Shown here piece after piece: positions 8,363-15,259 of a stretch of DNA of 42,775 bases (positions are counted from its first letter, which is position 1; each line of letters opens with the position of its first letter). Both the position numbers and the translations under genes were made by a program. This stretch comes from Chitinophagaceae bacterium (GTDB lineage Bacteria; Bacteroidota; Bacteroidia; Chitinophagales; Chitinophagaceae). The DNA lies in NCBI GenBank assembly GCA_947452875.1, contig CANGEZ010000001.1, forward strand, positions 1 to 42,775. Reading direction: 5' to 3'. The notes beneath the pieces were generated by a model. That model was not told the origin of the DNA and made no database searches. It saw only the letters and a program-made list of their open reading frames with translations.

Positions 8363-9382
8363 ATGGATGTCATCAATAATATATTTCCAGAGATTACCAG
8401 TCCGAAAAAAGTTGTAATTACCATGCACCAAAAACCTGATGGTGATGCCATGGGTTCTACACTTGGATTATACCATTTTCTGCTTCAATTCGGACATGAG
8501 GTTACTGTAATTTCACCAACCAACTGGGCAAGTTTTTTAGATTGGATGCCAGCCAGCAATACAGTTTTGGATTACGAAAAGGAAACTAAAAAATCAGATG
8601 AGTTAATCCATCAAGCTGATTGGATTTTTTGCCTGGATTTCAATACCATGAGCCGTACCAAAAAAATGGAAGAGGTATTGTTGAAATCAAATGCCACTAA
8701 AATTCTTATTGACCATCATCAACAACCGCAAACTGAAGTATTTCATTTTGGCATCAGCGATACCACCAAAAGTTCAACGGCTGAAATGGTTTATGATTTC
8801 ATTAATGCCTCAGGATATAATGACAAAATCAACGAACCCATTTCACAATGCCTTTATGCAGGCGTGATGACAGATACCGGCTCATTCAGATTCCCATCAA
8901 CATCAGCTTCTGTGCATATCATGGTGGCTGATTTAATTTCAAAAGGATTGAAACATAGTGTTATCCATGAAAATCTTTTTGATAATTTTTCTGAAAACCG
9001 TTTAAGATTTATTGGCAATACGCTTTTGAATCGTATGCAAATTTTTTATGAATACAATACGGCCCTAATTTCAATAACACAACAAGATCTGATCAAATAC
9101 GATATTAAAACAGGCGATACTGAAGGATTGGTCAATTATCCTTTAAGCATAGAAGGTATAAGACTCGCAGCCATTATCATCGACAGGGGAGAAGAAAGAA
9201 AATGTTCCTTTAGAAGCAAGGGTAGTTTTGATGCAAATACTTTTGCCAGAAAATACTTTAATGGTGGCGGACATTACAATGCGGCCGGTGGACATAGTAA
9301 AGAATCATTGGAAACAGCAGTTTCAGATTTTATTAAGGCCATGCATGAAAACAAAAATGAATTAAGTACTTATCAATTTTAA
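8363..9382 (+). CDS. nrnA: DHH/DHHA1 phosphoesterase, NrnA-type oligoribonuclease / pAp phosphatase
   Basis: 339 residues, the usual size. The DHH domain shows HQKPDGDAMGS (His22, Asp26, Asp28), an Asp-rich strand (FCLDF, about 89-93) and the signature DHH at 117-119. The DHHA1 domain ends with GGGHYNAAGG (His304). NrnA enzymes degrade short oligoribonucleotides to mononucleotides and dephosphorylate 3'-phosphoadenosine 5'-phosphate in the cytoplasm. The FKBP lipoprotein gene follows after 13 bp, so the two are probably co-transcribed. Confidence 0.9.
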   Translation: MDVINNIFPEITSPKKVVITMHQKPDGDAMGSTLGLYHFLLQFGHEVTVISPTNWASFLDWMPASNTVLDYEKETKKSDELIHQADWIFCLDFNTMSRTKKMEEVLLKSNATKILIDHHQQPQTEVFHFGISDTTKSSTAEMVYDFINASGYNDKINEPISQCLYAGVMTDTGSFRFPSTSASVHIMVADLISKGLKHSVIHENLFDNFSENRLRFIGNTLLNRMQIFYEYNTALISITQQDLIKYDIKTGDTEGLVNYPLSIEGIRLAAIIIDRGEERKCSFRSKGSFDANTFARKYFNGGGHYNAAGGHSKESLETAVSDFIKAMHENKNELSTYQF

Positions 9383-9395
9383 AAATAAAAAAACA

Positions 9396-10430
9396 ATGCG
9401 TAAGATTTCTCTATTTACACTTGCAGTGATATTACTTGCTGCCTGTCAACAAAATTTCAAAAAAGGCGACAAAGGTCTTGAATACAAAATCATCTCAACT
9501 AGCAATGGTCCAAAAATAAAAGTTGGACAATTTATGCAATTACAAATTGCCCAATACATTAATAATGGCAAATCTGATTCATTATTAAATGACAGCAGAA
9601 CCAATGGTGCTCCAATCATTGAACCATTTGATTCAACTTCAGTACCCCCAGAATATTTTAAAATACTTTCTCAAGTAAAGAAAAATGATAGTTTGGTGAT
9701 CAGACTTATTGTAGACAGTATGTTTGCACAAAACCCAGCATCAATGCCTCCTTTCATCAAAAAAGGATATCATTTTATCACAACCGTTAAAGTTGTAAAT
9801 ATTTTTAATACACGTGATCAAGCAGATAGTGCTAATGTTGCTGAAATGAAAATCAAACAAGTAAAAGATTCTATTGAAAGTATTAAAATACTTGCAGAGG
9901 ATGATAAAAAATTGCAAGATTTATTCAAGAAGAATAATATCAAATCTTCAAAAACGCCACTTGGTGTTTATGTAGAAATGTTACAACCAGGTACAGGTGC
10001 TACAATTGATACTTCTGTAGTCGTAAAAGTAAATTACACGGGTCGTACTTTAGATGGCAAAATGTTTGATAGCAATACTGATTCTTCAAAAGGACATGTA
10101 GAACCATTAAATGTAAATATGACAAACGATATGTCTTTAGGCACTTCTGTTATCAAAGGTTGGACAGATGGTTTGAAAACACTTAACAAAGGAGCAAAAG
10201 CTAAATTCTACATCCCTTCTCCATTGGCTTATGGCAAACAAAAAGTGGGAGAAGACATCTCAGCGAACTCAATTCTTGTTTTTGATATTGAAGTTATGGA
10301 TGTATTAAACAAAGATCAAGCTAGAGCTGAGGCTGAAGCCAAAAAAATGGAAAGAAAATTAAAACAACTGCGTTATATGGATAGCATTAAAAAAGCAATG
10401 CCTGATACGAGCAAGAGTAAGACAAAATAA
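9396..10430 (+). CDS. FKBP-type peptidyl-prolyl isomerase lipoprotein
   Basis: 344 residues. The N-terminus MRKISLFTLAVILLAACQQ has a lipobox with Cys17 as the likely lipidated residue, so the protein is anchored in a membrane facing the periplasm. The C-terminal FKBP domain spans about residues 190-306, with VVVKVNYTGRTLDGKMFDSN, VIKGWTDGLKTLNKGAKAKF, IPSPLAYG and the closing strand ILVFDIEVMDVL. The N-terminal 170 residues hold a poorly conserved region that may be a degenerate second FKBP-like or dimerisation domain. A Lys-rich tail follows. It should catalyse proline isomerisation or act as a chaperone for exported proteins. It resembles the GldI/FkpA group; assignment to gliding machinery is not supported by its neighbours. 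Confidence 0.88.
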   Translation: MRKISLFTLAVILLAACQQNFKKGDKGLEYKIISTSNGPKIKVGQFMQLQIAQYINNGKSDSLLNDSRTNGAPIIEPFDSTSVPPEYFKILSQVKKNDSLVIRLIVDSMFAQNPASMPPFIKKGYHFITTVKVVNIFNTRDQADSANVAEMKIKQVKDSIESIKILAEDDKKLQDLFKKNNIKSSKTPLGVYVEMLQPGTGATIDTSVVVKVNYTGRTLDGKMFDSNTDSSKGHVEPLNVNMTNDMSLGTSVIKGWTDGLKTLNKGAKAKFYIPSPLAYGKQKVGEDISANSILVFDIEVMDVLNKDQARAEAEAKKMERKLKQLRYMDSIKKAMPDTSKSKTK

Positions 10431-10450
10431 AAAGTAAAAATTCAAAAATA

Positions 10451-10482
10451 AAAAATGCCGTTCTTTAAAGAGCGGCATTTTT
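10451..10482. terminator. Bidirectional terminator shared by the FKBP gene and folP
   Basis: AAAAATGCCGTTC (10451-10463) and GAGCGGCATTTTT (10470-10482) form a 13-bp stem with one G-U wobble and a 6-nt loop. A and T tracts at the ends make it work in both directions between the convergent genes. The folP stop codon (10467-10465) lies in the loop and its last codons in one arm. Confidence 0.85.
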
Positions 10483-11301
10483 ATATGCATTAAAAATGGT
10501 GATGGTTTCAACTGCTTCTTTTACATCATGAACGCGAAGAATCTTAGCTCCGTTCATCAAAGCCATTGTATTGGCAACTGTAGTTCCGTTTAGGGCTTCG
10601 CTTGGAGAAACACCCAATGTTTTGTAAATCATCCCTTTTCTTGAAACACCTACCAATATTGGACAATCCAGCATATTGAGTGAAGCCAAATCCTTTAAAA
10701 TTTGATAATTGTGCTCATTGGTTTTTCCAAATCCAAATCCAGGATCTAAAATGATATCTTTAATTCCTGCTTGAATGCAATCTTGTTTTTTTGAAATAAA
10801 ATATTCAATTACTTCTTTCACAACATGGTTATAATTGGGATTTTGTTGCATGGTTTCCGGTGTTCCTTGCATGTGCATAGCTACATAAGGAACATTCAAA
10901 TGACCAACAGTTGATATCATATTATTGTCAAGTTCACCGGCACTGATATCATTTACCATAGACACACCAGATTGAACCGAGATACCCGCTACTTCGCTGT
11001 AGTAAGTATCAATGGATAAAATCACGTCGGGGAAATGCTGGTGTAAAGTTTCAATTACGGGGACTACTCTTTTAATTTCATCTTCAGCAGAAATCCTGAT
11101 GCTACCTGGGCGAGTACTTTGACCTCCAATGTCTAATATCTTTGCTCCCTGAGTAATCATGTTTCTTGCCAGACCAAGAATATCTTCATGAGTATAATCA
11201 AGATATCCTTTGAAGAATGAATCAGGAGTAATATTTAAAATCCCCATAACAATAGGAGAAGAAAGATCCATTATTTTTCCTTTGAAGTTGATAGTGCACA
11301 T
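10465..11301 (-). CDS. folP: Dihydropteroate synthase
   Basis: 278 residues, the normal length for this TIM-barrel enzyme of folate synthesis, which joins p-aminobenzoate to 6-hydroxymethyl-dihydropterin diphosphate. Recognisable parts are VMGILNITPDSFF (about 18-30), DIGGQSTRPGS (about 57-67), SIDTYYSEVA, NDISAG, the pterin-binding DPGFGFGKT and GVSRKG. The start at ATG 11301 gives a short strand (MCTINFKGK) before the barrel, as in relatives. It is divergent from the DUF1599 gene with 91 bp between, an arrangement I recognise from other Bacteroidota. Its 3' end is embedded in the terminator hairpin. Confidence 0.96.
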   Translation of the reverse strand: MCTINFKGKIMDLSSPIVMGILNITPDSFFKGYLDYTHEDILGLARNMITQGAKILDIGGQSTRPGSIRISAEDEIKRVVPVIETLHQHFPDVILSIDTYYSEVAGISVQSGVSMVNDISAGELDNNMISTVGHLNVPYVAMHMQGTPETMQQNPNYNHVVKEVIEYFISKKQDCIQAGIKDIILDPGFGFGKTNEHNYQILKDLASLNMLDCPILVGVSRKGMIYKTLGVSPSEALNGTTVANTMALMNGAKILRVHDVKEAVETITIFNAYKNAAL

Positions 11302-11392
11302 TGCCCGACTAATTGTATTTTTGCGAATAATAAGTAAGATACAAATATCAGTTTGTTTACTTGTTCATTAAACAATAAAATAATTTTATTAA

Positions 11393-11944
11393 ATGACCGA
11401 TACGAATTTACAATATGATCATGCTATTGCCCAATGCAAAAACACGTTTATAAAAAAGACGGCAGATTATGGCACATCATGGCGCGTGTACAGAACCATT
11501 TCTATTGCAGACCAGATCTATATCAAAGCAAAAAGAGTAAAAACCATTCAAGACAAACAAGAACAAAAAATAGGGGATGGGATTAAAAGTGAATTCGAAG
11601 GCATGTTGAATTATGCGGTTATCGGATTGATTCAACTCGAATTAAAAAATGATGATGTAGAGCAACTAGGCGTTGAAGCTGTATCTAAATTATACGATGA
11701 TATTATTAATAAAGCCAAGCATCTCATGACCAACAAAAACCATGATTATGGAGAAGCCTGGAGAGAAATGAGTCAGGAAAGTTTTATTGATTTGACATTA
11801 GCAAAAATCCTTCGCATCAAACAGATCATCTCTAATAATGGAGTTACCATGATAAGTGAAGGTATTGATGCCAATTTTTATGACATATTGAATTACGCCG
11901 CATTTGGTTTAATATTGATAGAGGAAGGCAAACATCTTAAATAA
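11393..11944 (+). CDS. DUF1599 protein (nucleotide-modification-associated domain)
   Basis: 183 residues without signal peptide or membrane segment. It consists of two tandem copies of one unit. Copy 1 has DYGTSW at 25-30 and LNYAVIGL at about 72-79. Copy 2 has DYGEAW at 118-123 and LNYAAFGL at about 166-173; both offsets are 93-94 residues. Each copy looks all-helical with Asp/Glu and Lys/Arg pairs (KAKRVK, KILRIKQI). Proteins with this domain are described only as associated with nucleotide modification; no reaction is established. It stands first in a plus-strand run with the DoxX/MauE-thioredoxin gene (30 bp) and an ABC permease (23 bp). Confidence 0.85.
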   Translation: MTDTNLQYDHAIAQCKNTFIKKTADYGTSWRVYRTISIADQIYIKAKRVKTIQDKQEQKIGDGIKSEFEGMLNYAVIGLIQLELKNDDVEQLGVEAVSKLYDDIINKAKHLMTNKNHDYGEAWREMSQESFIDLTLAKILRIKQIISNNGVTMISEGIDANFYDILNYAAFGLILIEEGKHLK

Positions 11945-11974
11945 AACGATTTTTATAAATTTTAATTCATCACC

Positions 11975-13075
11975 ATGAAAAAGCATTTACCCTTAATCGT
12001 AAGAATTTTAATTTCAGCACTTTTTTTATTGTCGGCAGTTGCCAAATCTTTTCCAATCTGGGCTTTTGAAAAACAGTTGGTTGATTTGGGAATCGTCAAT
12101 TGGTGTAATGCGCCATATTTAGCACGATTGATCATTGCATTGGAAACAGCTATTGCCATTGCGATTTTACAAAGACATTATATTAAATCGTTTGTGATAC
12201 CAGTTACCATATTGTTACTCATTGCTTTTTGTTCGCACCTGGGTATGCAGATGTATGAGCATGGCGCTATGAATGGCAACTGTGGCTGCTTTGGGCAATT
12301 AATTCCGATGACACCATTGGAAGCTTTTATTAAGAATGTTATAACTATTCTCATGTTGATTTATTTGTACAGAAATGTAACTGATAAAGAAAAAGGGGAG
12401 AATCGTTTTTCAATCATTTTATTGATTTACTTTTTTGCTGCATTTCTACTATTTTTCTTTTTCCCGTTTTGTCCATGTAAAAACACTTCAGAAACTAACA
12501 CCACTTTACCTCCGATTGCTTTTGATTCTACTATTAATGTTATTGATACCATTCACGAAAGCAATTCAGACACTGCCATTAATCCCATAAAAGCAAAAGA
12601 TACTTTAGTAGCAATTAAAGACACTTCAAAAAGAATTTACACAATCACTGTTGAGCCTACTAAAACTATTTCTAAGTTTTCAATGTATACAGACTTTAAT
12701 GGCAAGAAAGTAAATCTGGATGAAGGCAAAAAAATCGTTTGTCTGTTTGTGCCTGGCTGCGACCATTGCCGAGATGCCGCAAAGGAAATGATGAAACTAT
12801 CTAGAACGCATAAATTACCTCCGGCATATGTTTTATTTATGAATGAGGAAACTTTTAAAATTCCAGAGTTTTACAAAGAGACAAAAATTAATTACCCTTT
12901 TCATTTAATAGAAGACATTCCAACATTCTTCAAACTATTAGGTAACAATGGCTCCACACCAGGAGTGTATTATTTGTGGAATGGTAACATTATAAAATCC
13001 TACGAGGGTATCGAAAAAAACAAATTCAATCCCGAAGAAATGAGTAAGGCGATAGAATCCAATCAGATTCAATAA
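11975..13075 (+). CDS. DoxX/MauE-like membrane protein with thioredoxin-fold C-terminus (BT_3928-like)
   Basis: 366 residues. The N-terminal half is a DoxX/MauE-type bundle of four membrane segments (about 7-25, 45-60, 68-85, 112-130) and includes a GNCGCFG motif with Cys103 and Cys105, typical of redox-associated MauE/DoxX proteins. A fifth membrane segment (about 145-162) leads to FCPCK. After a Thr/Asp-rich linker comes a thioredoxin-like domain (about 225-360) with the active-site motif GCDHC (Cys262, Cys265). A disulfide relay across the inner membrane is likely: the membrane part could pass electrons to or from the periplasmic thioredoxin domain. The partner protein is unknown. The neighbourhood folP / DUF1599 / this gene / OppB-like permease is one I recognise as recurring in Bacteroidota. 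Confidence 0.8.
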   Translation: MKKHLPLIVRILISALFLLSAVAKSFPIWAFEKQLVDLGIVNWCNAPYLARLIIALETAIAIAILQRHYIKSFVIPVTILLLIAFCSHLGMQMYEHGAMNGNCGCFGQLIPMTPLEAFIKNVITILMLIYLYRNVTDKEKGENRFSIILLIYFFAAFLLFFFFPFCPCKNTSETNTTLPPIAFDSTINVIDTIHESNSDTAINPIKAKDTLVAIKDTSKRIYTITVEPTKTISKFSMYTDFNGKKVNLDEGKKIVCLFVPGCDHCRDAAKEMMKLSRTHKLPPAYVLFMNEETFKIPEFYKETKINYPFHLIEDIPTFFKLLGNNGSTPGVYYLWNGNIIKSYEGIEKNKFNPEEMSKAIESNQIQ

Positions 13076-13098
13076 TAACAATAAACTGCATTTACTGA

Positions 13099-14136
13099 AT
13101 GTCATTCATAAAAAAAATATTGAGTTCATTCTTTGTGATTTTGGGAGTTGTGGTATTGGTATTTATTCTGTTTCAATATTTTGGTGATCCTGCTAAAATG
13201 ATAGCCGGCCAAACAGGGGATAAGAAAACGATGGATAATATCCGTAAAGACTTAAACCTTGACAAACCCAAGTGGAAGCAATTGCTCATTTATGTAAATG
13301 ATATATCTCCAATAGGTGCTTACACTAAAACAACATTAGTACAAAAAAACATCAACGGTTTTTTCATTGGCAATGATGTTAAATTCGGAATTAAAATCCC
13401 ATATTTAGGCAAGAGTTATCAAACCAAGAAAGCAGTCACCACCATGTTGTGGGAAGCATTACCAGGCACCATCATTCTTGCCATTATCGCTATGTTGATT
13501 GCATGTTTATTAGGCATCACCATTGGCATTATTGCTGCTATCTATAAACACACTTGGATAGACAATACCGCAATTATTAGCAGTATTGCAGGTGTTTCTG
13601 CTCCTTCTTTTTTTATGGCAGTTGTCATTGCTTATGTGTTTGGCATTTTATTACATCAATTTACCGGTTTAAATTTTACTGGAAGTCTTTACCGTATTAA
13701 TGAAATAACAGGGGTGGAAGAATTACAATGGAAAAACATCATACTTCCTGCTATCACTTTAGGCATCAGACCTATGGCCATGATTATGCAATTGACAAGA
13801 AGTTCAATGTTGGATGTGATGGGCCAGGATTATATCAGAACAGCATATGCAAAAGGATTATCGAGAAAACAAGTAATATTTAAACATGGATTGAGAAATG
13901 CAATGAATCCAATTGTAACAGCCATTACAGGTTGGTTTGGCGAATTGTTAGCCGGTGCTTTTTTTGTGGAATTTATTTTTGGGTGGCAGGGACTTGGTAA
14001 ACTTACCATTGAGGCGCTAGATAAACTGGATTATCCAGTTGTCATGGGAGCTGTAATCTTGAGTGCTTGTATTTTCATTATTGTGAGTAAATTATCTGAT
14101 TACCTGAATGCGATCATTGACCCCAGAATTCAATAA
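13099..14136 (+). CDS. ABC transporter permease, OppB/DppB type
   Basis: 345 residues of a binding-protein-dependent transport permease. It starts with the usual first membrane segment (IKKILSSFFVILGVVVLVFI) and a FGDPA motif. After a large periplasmic loop (about 30-115) there are five more membrane segments. The cytoplasmic coupling loop for the ATPase is seen as DYIRTAYAKGLSRKQVIFKHG (about 256-276). The family moves peptides, nickel or other small solutes. No second permease (OppC), ATPase (OppD/F) or binding protein is encoded beside it, so partners must lie elsewhere or it acts alone. Its stop is 3 bp from the stop of the convergent next gene, with no room for a terminator. Confidence 0.88.
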   Translation: MSFIKKILSSFFVILGVVVLVFILFQYFGDPAKMIAGQTGDKKTMDNIRKDLNLDKPKWKQLLIYVNDISPIGAYTKTTLVQKNINGFFIGNDVKFGIKIPYLGKSYQTKKAVTTMLWEALPGTIILAIIAMLIACLLGITIGIIAAIYKHTWIDNTAIISSIAGVSAPSFFMAVVIAYVFGILLHQFTGLNFTGSLYRINEITGVEELQWKNIILPAITLGIRPMAMIMQLTRSSMLDVMGQDYIRTAYAKGLSRKQVIFKHGLRNAMNPIVTAITGWFGELLAGAFFVEFIFGWQGLGKLTIEALDKLDYPVVMGAVILSACIFIIVSKLSDYLNAIIDPRIQ

Positions 14137-14139
14137 GTA

Positions 14140-14883
14140 TTATTTAAGTAAATCTGTTTCCTTAATATCCAATCCGAAAATTTCTTTGTCTCGGTTTTTA
14201 TAAAAATATATCCCAAAATTGAAAATGATAAAGGCCGTAAGAAATTCCCAGATTTCGTTGGCTCCGTTGTAATAATTTTGATCAAATCCTTTTGGAACTA
14301 TTTTTAAAACAGATTTACAAACAATCCAACTTACTATAAAAAATAATCCCATAGAAACTGGAGGTACTGGGATTTTTAATTTCTTTACTAATTTTTTAAT
14401 AAAGCTTATGTGATAAGTGATCAATGGCAATAGTATGCCAAAACTTAAAATAAAAACACGGTAAAGAAAATTCATTTCTGTAAGTCTTTCCCAACCCTTT
14501 TTGCCAATATGTTTGCCCTTGTATTTTGTACCATTAAAGGTTGGCAAATTATGAATATTAAATTCGCTCTGAACATTTTCTTCTTTAATTTTTTCAGGAG
14601 GCTCAAAACCTATTATTCTTTGGCCCCAGCTAATTTCTTCTCCCGCGCCGAAGAAAAAAACCAATCCTAGCAAAATCATGAAAATATTCTTTTTAGAAGC
14701 AATAAAAAACAATATTGAGCTTAATAAAAGAAAAAATGCAGTACCGCCTTCATACAAATTATCCTCACTGGTAAGATAAATTACCGTTTTTTCATTAAAT
14801 AAATAAACTGAATAGCTAATAAGAATTATTGAAAAAATAACTATTACAGTCAGTTTGTTTTTTATAAATTCTTTGTAGTACAT
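14140..14883 (-). CDS. Unrecognised integral membrane protein with GEEISWGQR motif
   Basis: 247 residues with about six predicted membrane segments (roughly 12-29, 47-63, 66-80, 138-158, 174-192, 212-228). Its most striking feature is GEEISWGQR at 81-89, directly after membrane segment 3, followed by a conserved-looking soluble stretch with FNIHNL (108-113). Two adjacent glutamates plus Trp, Gln and Arg at a membrane edge, followed by His, suggest a catalytic or metal/lipid-binding site, but I do not know a characterised family with it. It stands alone on the minus strand between the permease and the giant T9SS genes. Confidence 0.65.
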   Translation of the reverse strand: MYYKEFIKNKLTVIVIFSIILISYSVYLFNEKTVIYLTSEDNLYEGGTAFFLLLSSILFFIASKKNIFMILLGLVFFFGAGEEISWGQRIIGFEPPEKIKEENVQSEFNIHNLPTFNGTKYKGKHIGKKGWERLTEMNFLYRVFILSFGILLPLITYHISFIKKLVKKLKIPVPPVSMGLFFIVSWIVCKSVLKIVPKGFDQNYYNGANEIWEFLTAFIIFNFGIYFYKNRDKEIFGLDIKETDLLK

Positions 14884-15259
14884 ATTTGTTTAAAAAATTG
14901 AAGGATTTTGTATCATAAACTTAAATTAAATCAACTTATTGTTTCAATTAAAAAATAAATTAGATTTTATGTGTATTAAAATTACAAATTGACTCTTTTT
15001 AATAACTAATACACATAAATTCAATAAATGTTAATAAAATCAATTATTAAAATTTGAATATTTTTTTAATTGGCACAATAATTGGATTATAAAGACAGAT
15101 AAACTAATCATAGTTGCAAGTAATAATTAGCAAACAATAAAAGCAATTTTGATTCGTTTAATCAAGTTAACCAATATCTCTTTTTATTATAGAAAATGTT
15201 ACCACACTGCATTTCTATAATATGAATGAGTTAATCTTATAACCACCAATTGAAAAACC
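14884..15259. other. AT-rich intergenic region upstream of the first giant T9SS gene
   Basis: 376 bp without a convincing gene. It must hold the start signals of both divergent genes. A TGGCAC-N5-TTGG sequence at 15071-15085 resembles a sigma-54 -24/-12 element (consensus TGGCAC-N5-TTGC) with one mismatch. Just before the ATG, AGTTAAT...ACCaccAATTGA (about 15229-15252) resembles AGCTAATACCagAATTGA in front of the second giant gene, suggesting a shared leader. No exact TAnnTTTG box was found. Confidence 0.35.

Noticed and set aside
15071..15085. Sigma-54 promoter for giant gene 1 as a firm feature
   Set aside because: One mismatch in the -12 part and no supporting evidence for RpoN in this window; kept only as a finding.
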